A DNA stretch of 64,000 nt from Labrys wisconsinensis (GCF_030814995.1 NZ_JAUSVX010000009.1:62001-126000); one strand, 5' to 3'. Counted from the first letter of the stretch, positions 1-8,916 are shown. The notes: generated by a model not told the origin, from the letters alone. Numbers and translations: made by a program.

Positions 1-645
1 CTCGACGCGCCCCTGGTTCATCACCACGATGCGATCGGAGAGCGACAGGGCCTCGGACTGGGCGTGGGTCACGAACACGAAGGTGATGCCGAGCGTGCGC
101 TGCAGCAGCCTGAGCTCGTTCTGGATGGCCCTGCGGAGATTGGCATCGAGCGCGCCGAGCGGTTCGTCGAGAAGAAGAATATCGGGCTCGACCACCAGGC
201 CCCGCGCCAGGGCGATCCGCTGGCGCTGGCCGCCCGACAGTCGGTCGGGACGCCGCTCCGCTATGTCCTCCAGCCCGAGAGCGGCGAGGATCCGGTCGAC
301 CTTGGCCTCGCGGTCCGCCTTTGCGAGTCCCTTGACCTCGAGGCCATAGCCGATGTTTCGCCGCACCGTCATGTGCGGGAACAGCGCGTAGCTCTGGAAG
401 ATCGTCGAGGTCGGGCGTCGCTCCGGAGGAAGATCGTTGACGACCCGGCCGCGGATCCGGATCGTGCCGGACGAGATCGCCTCGAAGCCCGCGATCATCC
501 GCAATGTCGTCGTCTTGCCGCAGCCCGACGGCCCGAGGAAGGCGATGAATTCGCCCCTGCTCACCGCAAGGTCGAATCCGGCCACCGCGACGGTGCCGTC
601 ATCATAGGTCTTGCCGACCTGGATCAGCTCGAGATCGTGCGACAC
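1..645 (-). CDS. ABC transporter ATP-binding protein, polyamine/iron type (3' end outside window)
   Basis: The first 215 residues of a PotA-like ATPase run off the left edge. Visible motifs in order are Walker A GPSGCGKTT, Q-loop IFQSYALFPHM, signature LSGGQRQR, Walker B LLLDEPLGALD and an intact H-loop VTHAQSEAL. The start is GTG at 645: GGGAGG lies six bases upstream, and the next residues SHDLELIQVGKTY begin a normal ATPase fold. The gene follows the binding-protein gene after 97 bp and is the last visible gene of the nitrilase-cyclase-transporter cluster. It is the second ATPase of this cluster; the other (3868-4956) lacks the H-loop histidine. The substrate is unknown; family membership suggests a polyamine or similar cationic or opine-like solute. 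Confidence 0.93.
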   Translation of the reverse strand, partial: MSHDLELIQVGKTYDDGTVAVAGFDLAVSRGEFIAFLGPSGCGKTTTLRMIAGFEAISSGTIRIRGRVVNDLPPERRPTSTIFQSYALFPHMTVRRNIGYGLEVKGLAKADREAKVDRILAALGLEDIAERRPDRLSGGQRQRIALARGLVVEPDILLLDEPLGALDANLRRAIQNELRLLQRTLGITFVFVTHAQSEALSLSDRIVVMNQGRVE

Positions 646-690
646 GGGAGGCCTCCCGATGCCGTCCGGCTGGATCGGCATCGCGTTCGA

Positions 691-715
691 AAGAAGGGCG
701 CCGCCCGCAGGCGCC
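691..715 (-). terminator. intercistronic hairpin after binding-protein gene
   Basis: On the minus strand, GGCGCC pairs with a second GGCGCC across a 7-nt loop and is followed by the pyrimidine tract CTTCTT. It lies between the stop of the binding protein and the start of the second ATPase. It could attenuate transcription or protect the upstream mRNA 3' end, raising binding-protein yield relative to the ATPase. This is a structure prediction by eye only. Confidence 0.35.
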
Positions 716-742
716 GCCCGGATATCGCGTGGGTTCGAAACG

Positions 743-1981
743 TCAGGCGCTCAGGAACTCGTCCCACTTCTGGATGAGATGATCATATTCATCCGGCCAC
801 TGGTGCCAGTAGGCGACGTTCGCGGCCCGTTGCTCCAACGAGCCGCCATCGCGCAGGTCGCCCTCCTTGATGCCGCGCTCGGGGGCGCCGACCCAGGGCT
901 TGCCCTCGTACCAGAAGCCGTATTTTTCCGGCGCCATCAGGGTCTTCAGGTTGGTCGAGGGCGAATAATAGCCCTGCTCGGACACGGCGATGCCGGGCGG
1001 CCCGGAGAGCCAGTAGTCGGCATAGGCGTAGACGGCTTGCTTGTTCGGCGTGTTGGCCAGCATGGCGGGGCCGATGGCCCAGCCGCGATAGCCCTCCTTC
1101 GGCACGGCATATTTGCAGGCCTTGCCCTGCGCCTTGACGGCCATCACCGCCGGCTGCCAGGCGTCGCACACCACCATCTCGCCGGAGGCGAGCAGATTGA
1201 CGAGCTCGCCGAAATCGCCCCACAAGGCGCGGAACTGGCCGTCCTTCTTCTTGGAGATCAGGAATTTGATGGCCTCGTCGATCTCGGCCGGCGAGGGATT
1301 GGCGGGGCTCTTCACCTGGGAGAGGCCGAGCGAGTTCATCGCCATGAAGGCCTGGCCGAGCGCCGTCAGCGGGTCGGTGTTGAGGCCGGACTTGCCTTTC
1401 CATTTCGGATCGAACAGCGCGGTCCAGCTGTTCGCCTCCTCGTCGGAGACGATCTGCGGATTGTAGCCGACGGAGTCGTAGTTGTAGACGGCCGGGACGA
1501 GCCAGAGGCTGGTCCTGGCATCGTCCGCCCAGATCTGGCCGGTGATCTGCGCCTTCGGCTCCCATTTGGCATTGGGCGTGGTGAAGGTGTCGCGGATATT
1601 GGCCCAGTTCTTCAGGGCGCTGACCGGAACGGCTTCGACATTGTGCGTCATGACAACGGCCGGCAGCCGCTCGGCATTGGTCTCCCAGCAATCATAGTCG
1701 GAAGAGCCCGACAGGATCTTGGTCTGGGCGTCCGGATGGGTCGCGGCGGTGCCGGAGACCGATCCGACACCGGACGTCGCCTTGAAGTCCGCCAGGATCC
1801 GCTCCTGCACGGTCACGGAGAGGCCGATCGTGCGCAGGCTTTCCTTGGCGAGCGCCGGATCGGCCGCAAGGGCGTGCGAGGCGGACAGGAACGGCGCGGA
1901 GCCGCCCACCGCCATGGCCATGGCTGCACTGCTTCCTCTCAGCAGCGTACGCCGCGTCATCTCCATCTGCTTCATCATCAT
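743..1981 (-). CDS. extracellular solute-binding protein, PotD-like, Tat-exported
   Basis: A 412-residue periplasmic binding protein of the spermidine/putrescine (family 1) type. The N-terminus carries a twin-arginine motif TRRTLLRG, a hydrophobic stretch and a cleavage-like ASHALA, so export of the folded protein by Tat is likely. The body has the family's alternating pattern, including WTALFDPKWKGK and the C-terminal YWLSGPPGIAVSEQGYYSP. It sits between the two permeases (upstream) and the second ATPase (downstream). Several in-frame ATGs cluster at the start (MMMKQMEMTRR), so the exact start may shift by a few codons. The ligand cannot be read from the sequence. Confidence 0.9.
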   Translation of the reverse strand: MMMKQMEMTRRTLLRGSSAAMAMAVGGSAPFLSASHALAADPALAKESLRTIGLSVTVQERILADFKATSGVGSVSGTAATHPDAQTKILSGSSDYDCWETNAERLPAVVMTHNVEAVPVSALKNWANIRDTFTTPNAKWEPKAQITGQIWADDARTSLWLVPAVYNYDSVGYNPQIVSDEEANSWTALFDPKWKGKSGLNTDPLTALGQAFMAMNSLGLSQVKSPANPSPAEIDEAIKFLISKKKDGQFRALWGDFGELVNLLASGEMVVCDAWQPAVMAVKAQGKACKYAVPKEGYRGWAIGPAMLANTPNKQAVYAYADYWLSGPPGIAVSEQGYYSPSTNLKTLMAPEKYGFWYEGKPWVGAPERGIKEGDLRDGGSLEQRAANVAYWHQWPDEYDHLIQKWDEFLSA

Positions 1982-2078
1982 TCACCTCTGTCTGTCGTTG
2001 ATGCCTGCTGTCTGTCGTTCCGGCATCCCTCAGGCGGCGGCGCCGAATGGTGTTCGATCGAAACGAAAGGCCTTCCGG

Positions 2079-2927
2079 TCAGGAGACCTCCTCCTGAAGC
2101 GGGACTTGCCGGGCGCGGCGGACGGAGAGCGCCATCAGCACCGCGTAGACGGTGAGGAGCGCGAAGGAGAACAGCGTCGTCAGCACGCCGAAGGCGAAGA
2201 TGTTCGGGTGGATCTCGACCGCGAACGTCCCGTAAATCGCCAGCGGCAGGGTGAGGTCGCGCCCCGAGGCGAAGAGGGTGCGGGAGAATTCGTCGTAGCT
2301 CAGCGTGAAGGCGAACATCATCGCCGAAAGCACGCCGGGGAAGATCAGCGGAAACGTCACCTTCCGGAAGGTCCGCAGCGGCGAGACGCCGAGCGACCAG
2401 GCCGCCTCCTCGACGCTGGGATCGAAGCGGTTGAAGATCGCCAGCATCACCAGGAAGGCGAAGGGGAAGGTGTAGACCACGTGCAGCACGAAGGCCGTGC
2501 CCCACCAGTGCCGGTCGATGCCGACGGCATTGGACAGGAGCGAGATGCCGAGGCCGACGAGGACGCCCGGGACCATCATGCCGAGCACGATGAGGTAGAA
2601 GACGAAGCCCGATCCCCGGAACCGGGTCCGGAACGCCTGCGCCGAGGCGACGCCCAGCGTCGTCGACACCACCATGGTCATGAAGGCGAGGCAGAGCGAG
2701 CGCAGCAGGCTGTCGGCGATCGGTAGCGGCGCGATCCGGGACGGCGGCACCAGGCCGACGAGGTGCCGATACCAGTAGGTCGACCATTCGACGATCGGGA
2801 ATTGCGGCCCGCCTTCCGGTCCGGTCTGGAACGACAGCACCGCGAGGATGGCCATCGGCGCATAGAGGAACACCAGGAACAGGATCGTGTAGACCCCGAG
2901 CAGCGGCTTGATGATCATCGAGCGCAT
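2079..2927 (-). CDS. ABC transporter permease, PotC-like
   Basis: A 282-residue inner-membrane permease with about six hydrophobic segments. The cytoplasmic loop EEAAWSLGVSPLRTFRKVTFPLIFPG matches the EAA motif that couples permeases to the ATPase. The start is the ATG of MRSMIIKPLLG at 2927; a longer open frame upstream runs antisense to the neighbouring genes. It starts 8 bp after the first permease stops, so the two are surely co-transcribed and probably form a heterodimeric channel. Confidence 0.93.
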   Translation of the reverse strand: MRSMIIKPLLGVYTILFLVFLYAPMAILAVLSFQTGPEGGPQFPIVEWSTYWYRHLVGLVPPSRIAPLPIADSLLRSLCLAFMTMVVSTTLGVASAQAFRTRFRGSGFVFYLIVLGMMVPGVLVGLGISLLSNAVGIDRHWWGTAFVLHVVYTFPFAFLVMLAIFNRFDPSVEEAAWSLGVSPLRTFRKVTFPLIFPGVLSAMMFAFTLSYDEFSRTLFASGRDLTLPLAIYGTFAVEIHPNIFAFGVLTTLFSFALLTVYAVLMALSVRRARQVPLQEEVS

Positions 2928-2935
2928 GGCGGCCC

Positions 2936-3871
2936 TCAAAGCTCCTTGCGCAGGTCGACGATGCGCAGCAGCCCGGCGACGACCGCTCCGATGATGACCG
3001 TGAGCACGACCCCCGCCACCGAGGCGAAGGCCCATTTCAGCGAGCCGACCTGGGTGACGATGATGTTGCCGAGCAGGTTGACCTTGCGGCCCGACAGGGC
3101 GGCCGAGGTGGCGAACTCGCCGAGCACCATGACCGAGACGAAGATCGAGCCGACGACCACGCCGGGCAGCGACAAGGGCAGGATGATCGTGCGGAAGATG
3201 CGACCGAAGCCGGCGCCGAGGTCGCGGGCGGCCTCGATGATGTTCGGGTCGATGCGCCCGAGCATGAAGGCGATCGGACCGACCATGAACACGCAGTAGA
3301 TCTGCGTCATGCCGATCACCACGGAGAGGTCGGAGAACAGCAGCGCCTCGATCGGCGCATTGGTGAGGCCGAGCCATTGCAGCACGATGTTGATCGCGCC
3401 TTCCTTGCCGAGCATCGGGCGCCAGGCCAGCACCCGGATCAGGAACGAGGTCCAGAACGGGATGACGCACAGCGTCAGCAGCACGGTCTGCAGCGTCTTG
3501 TTCCTGACGAACAGGCCGACGAAGAGGCCTGTGGGATAACCGACGAGGAGGGTGGCGGCGAGCACGGTCAGCCAGATGCGGATCGTGGTCCAGAGCGCGT
3601 CGAGATAGGTGCCGCTGGTGAAGAAGGTCACCCAGCTCCTGGTGGTGAGGATCGGCTGGATGGCGAAGGTCGTCTGCGTCCAGAAGGAGACGTAGAGGAT
3701 CATCGCGATCGGCAGGACCAGGAACAGCGCCATCCAGGCGACGCCGGGGGCGACCAGCCAATAGGCGGAGCGCGAGCCGGCACGCCGGCCCGCGGCGGGC
3801 CGGACCGGCGCTGCCGATCCCCCCGTCGCGACGGCGACGTCCTCGCCCACCGTTCCAGCGAGAGTCTTCAT
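2936..3871 (-). CDS. ABC transporter permease, PotB-like
   Basis: A 311-residue permease with an N-terminal 40-residue Ala/Arg/Gly-rich cytoplasmic tail, a first membrane helix (YWLVAPGVAWMALFLVLPIA) and the EAA-like loop IIEAARDLGAGFGRIFRTIILP. Its start overlaps the end of the ATPase gene by 4 bp (ATGA), a sign of translational coupling. With the 2079-2927 permease it makes the membrane part of a polyamine-type importer. Confidence 0.93.
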   Translation of the reverse strand: MKTLAGTVGEDVAVATGGSAAPVRPAAGRRAGSRSAYWLVAPGVAWMALFLVLPIAMILYVSFWTQTTFAIQPILTTRSWVTFFTSGTYLDALWTTIRIWLTVLAATLLVGYPTGLFVGLFVRNKTLQTVLLTLCVIPFWTSFLIRVLAWRPMLGKEGAINIVLQWLGLTNAPIEALLFSDLSVVIGMTQIYCVFMVGPIAFMLGRIDPNIIEAARDLGAGFGRIFRTIILPLSLPGVVVGSIFVSVMVLGEFATSAALSGRKVNLLGNIIVTQVGSLKWAFASVAGVVLTVIIGAVVAGLLRIVDLRKEL

Positions 3872-4956
3872 GGGAACACCAGCGCGTCGCGGGACTTCCA
3901 GACCAGCCTGTAGCGCTGCTTCTCCGCGTAGACGGGAGGCGCCCGCAGGCTGAGATGATCCTCGACGTCGACGACCCGGCCGTCGTCGAGCCTGAAGAAC
4001 GAGAGCACGGAGGCGCCGGCATATTCGCTGGCGACGAAGACAGCGGCGATGCCCGCCTCGCCCGCCGCAAGCTCCGCATCGGCCGGGCGGACGATGATGC
4101 GGTCCTGCCGGATGGCATAGGCCGGCGCGGACTCGGCACGACGGCGCGGCACCGCCGACCGCGCGTCGCGCGCGGCGAAGCGTCCGAGCGCGCCGACGAA
4201 CTCCTCGCCCTCGAGCCTGCCGGCGAAAATGTTGTAGCAGTTGAGGAAACGCGCGACCGCAGGGCTGCAGGGACGGTTGTAGACCGCGTCGGCGTCACCG
4301 ACCTGCGCGATGGTCCCGGCATCGAGCACGACCACCGTATCGCCCATGGCGAGCGCCTCCGCCTCGCTGCCCGTCACGTGCAGGAAGGTCACCCCCAGCC
4401 GCTCGCGGATCAGCCGGAGCTCGTCGCGCATGCGCGTCCGCAGATTGGCGTCGAGCGCGCCGAGCGGCTCGTCGAGCAGCACCAGGCTCGGCTCCGTGAC
4501 CAGCGTGCGGGCCAGGGCCACGCGCTGGCGCTGGCCTCCCGAGATCTGCGCGATGTCGCGCCGCTCCAGGCCCGACAGGCCGACGAGCTCGATCATCGCC
4601 CGAACCCGGTCCCGCCGCTCGGCCGCGGGCATCGGGGTCGCCGCGCGGTGCTCGAGCCCGAAGCCGACATTGTCCTCGACGCTCAGGTGCGGGAACAGGG
4701 CGAAGTTCTGGAAGACGAAGCCGATATTGCGCCGATAGGCCGGAACGTCGTCGATGCGCCGGCCGTCGAGCACGAGATGACCGCCATCCGGCTGCTCGAA
4801 CCCGGCGATCACCCGCAGCAAGGTCGTCTTGCCGGATCCGCTCGGCCCCAGCACGCAGACGCAGGCATTCCTCGGCACCGACAGGTCGACAGCGTTCAGG
4901 ACGAGCTTGTCGCCGAAACGTTTGTCGACCGCGTGCAGATCGAGAAGGGATGGCAT
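3868..4956 (-). CDS. ABC transporter ATP-binding protein, PotA-like, H-loop degenerate
   Basis: A 362-residue ATPase. Walker A GPSGSGKTT is at about residues 38-46, Q-loop VFQNFALFPHL follows, the signature is ISGGQRQR and Walker B is LVLLDEPLGALD. Residues 240-362 form a TOBE-like regulatory domain. The switch (H-loop) region reads FLHVTGSEAEAL, with Gly where the family has His, so hydrolysis at its own site may be weak. A second, canonical ATPase lies in the same cluster (1-645), which suggests an asymmetric heterodimer. It overlaps the downstream permease by 4 bp and lies 148 bp after the cyclase gene, in which I see no clear promoter. Confidence 0.92.
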   Translation of the reverse strand: MPSLLDLHAVDKRFGDKLVLNAVDLSVPRNACVCVLGPSGSGKTTLLRVIAGFEQPDGGHLVLDGRRIDDVPAYRRNIGFVFQNFALFPHLSVEDNVGFGLEHRAATPMPAAERRDRVRAMIELVGLSGLERRDIAQISGGQRQRVALARTLVTEPSLVLLDEPLGALDANLRTRMRDELRLIRERLGVTFLHVTGSEAEALAMGDTVVVLDAGTIAQVGDADAVYNRPCSPAVARFLNCYNIFAGRLEGEEFVGALGRFAARDARSAVPRRRAESAPAYAIRQDRIIVRPADAELAAGEAGIAAVFVASEYAGASVLSFFRLDDGRVVDVEDHLSLRAPPVYAEKQRYRLVWKSRDALVFP

Positions 4957-5104
4957 CGGCCGGTTCCAGAGATTGAAGAAGGCAGGCGAAAGCCTCCCGC
5001 GCAGAGCACGCGGGCGTCCCTTCGCCTCGCCGACGTCTTTTCGTGATCGTCTCCCGACGCGCCGCGGTAGCGCGGATGCGACCCGCGACGGCCGGAACAG
5101 CCGC

Positions 5105-6076
5105 TCAAGGCGTCAAGGGCATGGCCACCGGGCGCATCGGAGCGCCGGTTGCGCCGCGCAACTTGATGCACGCGCCGAAGAACAGGAATTCGTCGACGCC
5201 CTCCCCGGCCAGCTCCTCCAGGTCGACCATCTCGATCAGGGGGATGCCGGCCTCCGCCAGCAGATAGGTGTGAACCGGGAAGAAATTCACCGGGTCGGGG
5301 GTCGGCGTCTGCTCGACGGTCAGGTTGTCGGCACCGATCATGATGGCGCCGTGCTTGGCCAGGAACTCCGCGCCGTTGCGGTTGAGGCCGGGCGTGTTGG
5401 CGACGAAGGCCATGTCCGGCCAGATCCGCATCTGGCCGGTGCGGATCAGCACCACGTCGCCCGGATGCAGCCTGACGTTCTGCCGCGACAGGCAGCCCTT
5501 GAGGTCGTCCTCGCCTATGGCATGGCTCGGCGGCAGCACGTCGACGCCGTGCAGGGCGGCGACATCGAGCATCACGCCGCGCGCGAAGACCGGCGGATGC
5601 TTCTCCGGCCCGGCGACGGTCCAGTGCCGGCTGCCGAGATGGTCCTTGGCGCTGAAGTTGTTGAAGATCTTGCCGTCATAGCCGAAGTGGTTGAACGTAT
5701 CGATATGGGTTCCGCAATGCGTGTACATCGAGATCCCGTCGCCGGAATAGGCGACGAGCGTGTTGGCCTCGATGCCCTTGCCCATGCTGTCGCCGACGAT
5801 CTCGCCTGCCGGCGTATGCGTCATCCAGATCTGGTAGGGCTGGTCGCCGGCGCCGAACCAGCCGGGCATGCCGATGAAATGATCCACGGACAGATCGAAG
5901 ACCCGGCTGGGGTCGGCTCGGGCGAGGATCGCCTTGCGCGAGTCTGCGTTGATCAGGTTGAGCATCCCGATCTCGTCGTCCTTGCCGAACGGGCTGGTGG
6001 TCACCTTATGGAATTCGGCATTGTAGGCGATGATCTTGTCCTTCATCGCCTCGTCGACGTAGCAGGCTACACACAT
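5105..6076 (-). CDS. cyclase family protein (kynurenine formamidase-like metal hydrolase)
   Basis: A 323-residue member of the cyclase/kynurenine formamidase superfamily. The signature HCGTHIDTFNHF at residues 120-131 is the HxGTHxDxxxH metal-binding motif. Family members are Mn/Zn-dependent amide or imide hydrolases (N-formylkynurenine, isatin, some cyclic imides). There is no signal peptide, so it should be cytosolic. The start is ATG 6076 with GGGAGGG seven bases upstream. It follows the nitrilase-family gene by 25 bp and precedes the importer genes, so the substrate is probably what the importer brings in. An acyclic or cyclic amide is likely, but the exact compound is unknown. Confidence 0.85.
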   Translation of the reverse strand: MCVACYVDEAMKDKIIAYNAEFHKVTTSPFGKDDEIGMLNLINADSRKAILARADPSRVFDLSVDHFIGMPGWFGAGDQPYQIWMTHTPAGEIVGDSMGKGIEANTLVAYSGDGISMYTHCGTHIDTFNHFGYDGKIFNNFSAKDHLGSRHWTVAGPEKHPPVFARGVMLDVAALHGVDVLPPSHAIGEDDLKGCLSRQNVRLHPGDVVLIRTGQMRIWPDMAFVANTPGLNRNGAEFLAKHGAIMIGADNLTVEQTPTPDPVNFFPVHTYLLAEAGIPLIEMVDLEELAGEGVDEFLFFGACIKLRGATGAPMRPVAMPLTP

Positions 6077-6101
6077 ATCGACACCCTCCCTTGTTCGCCG
6101 C

Positions 6102-6911
6102 CTACAGCCGGTAGGTCCCGGGCTTGCGATCCCTGAACGGCGAAATCTCGAACTCGCCCGATTCGAACACGATTCTCTTGTCGCGTGACCGGTTCAGGTC
6201 GACCTCCGCCGCGAACAGCCCCGTCTGCGTGCCGGCATGGACCAGGACATGGCCGGTCGGATCGACGATCTGGCTCGAGCCCATGAACTCGCTCCGATCC
6301 TCCGTGTCGTTGCGGTTGGCGGCGAGAAAATAGACGAAGTTCTCCGCCGCCCTGACCGGCGTGAACAGGTCGGCCAGGATATGGGACTGAGCCGGCCAGT
6401 TGGTCGGCAGCACAACGATCTCGGCACCGCTCAGGACGAGCGTGCGCACCACTTCCGGGAAGCGGATTTCGTAGCAGATGGCGATGCCGATCTTGCCGAC
6501 GGGCGTGTCGAACACCGAAGGCTCGATGCCTCCGGGCTCGTCAGCGAAGCGGTCGCCGCCCAGGAACGGCAGATGGCGCTTGCGATGGCTGCCGACCACG
6601 CCCTGGGGCCCGATGAGCAGGGCCGTGTTGTAGACACGCTCCCCGTCGCGCTCGAACAGCCCGACCACGGTGTGGATCGCCAGCCGCCTGCAGGTCTCGA
6701 CGATCAGGGCGACCTCCGGTCCCGAAGCCGGGATGGCGGCACCCGCCAGGCCCGCGCGGTCGTGGAAGACGTAGCCGGTCAAGCCACATTCCGGGAAGGC
6801 GACGAAGGCGCACCCGTCGGCCGCGGCACGCTCGAGCCAGCCGGCCACGGTCTCGGCGTTCTGCAAGGCAGCACCTCTGACCGACCCAATTTGCGCGACC
6901 GCGATTTTCAT
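6102..6911 (-). CDS. carbon-nitrogen hydrolase (nitrilase superfamily)
   Basis: A 269-residue amidase of the nitrilase superfamily. The catalytic triad is visible: Glu41 in FPECGL, Lys111 in HRKRHLPF and Cys146 in AICYEIRFPE. Such enzymes release ammonia or an amine from amides or carbamoyl compounds. The start MKIAVAQ at 6911 is chosen because the superfamily core begins there; an in-frame ATG at 7007 would add an unlikely tail overlapping the promoter region. It is the first gene of the leftward operon and is divergent from the GntR regulator at 7188. Confidence 0.88.
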   Translation of the reverse strand: MKIAVAQIGSVRGAALQNAETVAGWLERAAADGCAFVAFPECGLTGYVFHDRAGLAGAAIPASGPEVALIVETCRRLAIHTVVGLFERDGERVYNTALLIGPQGVVGSHRKRHLPFLGGDRFADEPGGIEPSVFDTPVGKIGIAICYEIRFPEVVRTLVLSGAEIVVLPTNWPAQSHILADLFTPVRAAENFVYFLAANRNDTEDRSEFMGSSQIVDPTGHVLVHAGTQTGLFAAEVDLNRSRDKRIVFESGEFEISPFRDRKPGTYRL

Positions 6912-7187
6912 GACGCCCATATGCGTGTAATGTGGCATGTAGTATGTCACGCTCCACAAGCGAGTCAATCGCGCCGGGCGCACGGAGTTTGGGCGATCGA
7001 TGATCAAAGACTATGCGTCGCCGGATGCCGCCCGTTCCGCATGCGGCGGGACGGCCTGCAACCGGGGCATGCAGGCGACCCTTCGATTGCCTTCGGCCGG
7101 AAGGCCGTGCATGGCTGAGGCGAGCACGTGCGACCGGGACCCGTCCGCCAGCGGCAGAATCAGCGCAGACCGAGAGACGAAACCGTG
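6912..7187. promoter_or_regulatory. divergent intergenic region, amidase operon / GntR regulator
   Basis: A 276-bp region between divergent starts. The part next to the amidase gene (about 6918-6960) is less GC-rich than its surroundings and contains the imperfect dyad GCATGTAGTATGTC. FCD-type GntR proteins bind short AT-containing dyads in such positions, so this is the natural operator candidate. The -35 and -10 hexamers are not clear. Confidence 0.35.
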
Positions 7188-7916
7188 ATGCAGAGCATGG
7201 ACCTTCGCCAAAAGAGCCTGGCGACCCGCGTGTTCGAGATCGTGCGCAACGCGATCGTCGTCGGAGAGTTCGCGCCGGGAAGCCTGCATTCGGTCCAGGA
7301 GATCGCGGAAAAGCTCAACGTCTCGCGGACGCCCGTGCGCGAGGCGCTGCTGAAGCTCGAAGAGCTCGGCATGGTCAGCTTCGAGCGCAACCGTGGCGCG
7401 CGCATCCTGGAGACCACTGTCCACGATCTTGAGGAGATCTTCAGCCTGCGCGTCCTCCTCGAGGTGCCGGCGGCCTACCGCGCCGCCTCCCGCGTCACGC
7501 CGAGCGAGCTACGCAAGCTCGGCCACACCCTGGAGGAGGTCAAGAGCGCCTACAGATCGACCTCGACCAATGTGCGCGCCCATCTGGAACCCGACGCCCG
7601 GTTCCATCATTGCATCGCGCTGATCTCGGGGAGCCGCCGCCTCGCCGGCATCCTCGACAACCTCTTCGACCAGCAGATGATCGCCGGCGGAACATCCGGC
7701 GGATACACGCGCGAGATGGACTCGATCTACCGCGACCATGAGCGCATCTACGAGACGATCGCCGCCCAGGATCCCGAAGGCGCGGCGGAGGCGATGCGCG
7801 ATCACCTCGTCACCAGCGCCCGTGCGCTGGTCGCCAAGGAAACCGGCGACGCCGAGGCGGGCAGCGCCTTCGGGCCGCTCTACATCGATGCGCTGTCCCT
7901 GCGCGGCAAGATCTGA
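7188..7916 (+). CDS. GntR-family transcriptional regulator, FCD domain
   Basis: A 242-residue regulator with an N-terminal winged helix (residues about 8-75, containing LNVSRTPVREALLKLEELG) and a C-terminal all-helical FCD effector domain with metal-ligand-type residues (DARFHH; Asp/His pattern). FCD regulators usually repress carboxylate or amino-acid catabolic genes and release DNA on ligand binding. It is transcribed away from the amidase-cyclase-importer operon and very likely controls it. The start MQSMDLRQ at 7188 is preferred over an upstream GTG at 7128 because the family fold begins there; the ribosome-binding site is weak. Confidence 0.88.
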   Translation: MQSMDLRQKSLATRVFEIVRNAIVVGEFAPGSLHSVQEIAEKLNVSRTPVREALLKLEELGMVSFERNRGARILETTVHDLEEIFSLRVLLEVPAAYRAASRVTPSELRKLGHTLEEVKSAYRSTSTNVRAHLEPDARFHHCIALISGSRRLAGILDNLFDQQMIAGGTSGGYTREMDSIYRDHERIYETIAAQDPEGAAEAMRDHLVTSARALVAKETGDAEAGSAFGPLYIDALSLRGKI

Positions 7917-8013
7917 GGAGGCGTCGGCGAATAACTGAATCGAGGTCGTGCACGGCTGGCTGCGGTGGGGCGAGACGCAGTGTCCGACGAGCAGAGCTCG
8001 ACGCTGCGGTCTT

Positions 8014-8152
8014 CCCTCCCCCTTGCGGGGAGGGATAAAGGGTGGGGGTCGTGCAGAACGAGACGGATCGGCTGACAAGGGGCCCCCTGTGACGTGCGTT
8101 GCACCCTATCCTGATAGACCCCCACCCTTGCCCCTCCCCGCAAGGGGGAGGG
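8014..8152. repeat. about 140-bp palindromic intergenic repeat, copy 1
   Basis: Near-perfect inverted arms of about 36 bp (8014-8050 and 8117-8152) share the core CCCCTTGCGGGGAGGG and its complement, with a central segment of about 65 bp. The same element recurs inverted at 39364-39506, where the centre next to one arm is also conserved (ATCCTGATR with CGTTGC nearby). It fills much of the 388-bp gap 7917-8304 between convergent genes. The rest of that gap holds nothing I recognise. Confidence 0.85.
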
Positions 8153-8304
8153 GAACGGCCAGCAGCGTCGCGTCTGAAGCACTTATTCCCCAACGACGCC
8201 TGAGCGGTCGCACCGGACGGCGCGGCAGCCGCGTTCGGCAAGCAGGGCCGGCACCGGCCCGCGGAGGGGGTCCCGCGCAACCGTGCCGTCGCCGACAGGC
8301 GGCC

Positions 8305-8916
8305 CTATTTCTTCTTGCGGAACGTGTCGAGGCTGACGATCTTCTCGCCGCTCTCGGCCTGCTCTTCCTCGCCGGCCTCCACCACCTTCAGCGGCTTGGC
8401 GGGCTTGGCCTCGGACGCCGGGACCTTGGCGCCCGGCTCGGCCTTGGCGGACGACGGCACGGCCTTGGCGCGCGGCCGGCCGGCGGGGGCCTCGTGCGGT
8501 TCGGACGCGGCGCCGCGCGGCGCCGGGCGCTGCTCGATGTCGCCCTGCACCGGCTCGTCCGTCACCACCTCGAACTTCAGGCCGAACTGCGCCGACGGAT
8601 CATAGAAGCCGCACACCGCCTCGAACGGCACGATCAGCTTCTCCGGCGCATTGCCGAAGGACAGGCCGACCTCGAAGCCGAAATCGCTCACGGCGAGATC
8701 CCAGAACTGGTGCTGCAGCACGATGGTGATCTCGTCCGGATATTTCTCGGCGAGGCGGTTCGAGATCTTCACGCCAGGGTACTGGGTCTTGAAGGAAATG
8801 TAGAAATGATGCTCTCCGGGCAGGCCCTCGCGGGCGGCATCGACGAGCACGCGCTTCACCACCCCGCGCAGAGCATCCTGGGTCAGAAGGTCGTAGCGGA
8901 TGTGATCCGTCGTCAT
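8305..8916 (-). CDS. sspB: SspB family ClpXP proteolysis adaptor
   Basis: A 203-residue SspB of the alphaproteobacterial kind. Residues 1-125 form the substrate-binding domain, with FYISFKTQYPGVKIS and LAEKYPDEITIVLQHQFWDL. An Ala/Pro/Glu-rich linker follows. The C-terminus KIVSLDTFRKKK matches the ClpX-binding tail typical of alpha SspB. The protein tethers SsrA-tagged, ribosome-rescued polypeptides to ClpXP. The gene for tmRNA, which adds those tags, ends about 40 bp upstream on the same strand. There is little room for a separate sspB promoter, so it may be inside, or read through from, the tmRNA gene. Confidence 0.95.
   Translation of the reverse strand: MTTDHIRYDLLTQDALRGVVKRVLVDAAREGLPGEHHFYISFKTQYPGVKISNRLAEKYPDEITIVLQHQFWDLAVSDFGFEVGLSFGNAPEKLIVPFEAVCGFYDPSAQFGLKFEVVTDEPVQGDIEQRPAPRGAASEPHEAPAGRPRAKAVPSSAKAEPGAKVPASEAKPAKPLKVVEAGEEEQAESGEKIVSLDTFRKKK

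Noticed and set aside
2079-4322. A 747-residue minus-strand frame suggesting a large fusion protein.
   Set aside because: Only the last 282 residues are a permease; the rest is an out-of-frame reading of the ATPase and first permease genes. The true start is 2927.
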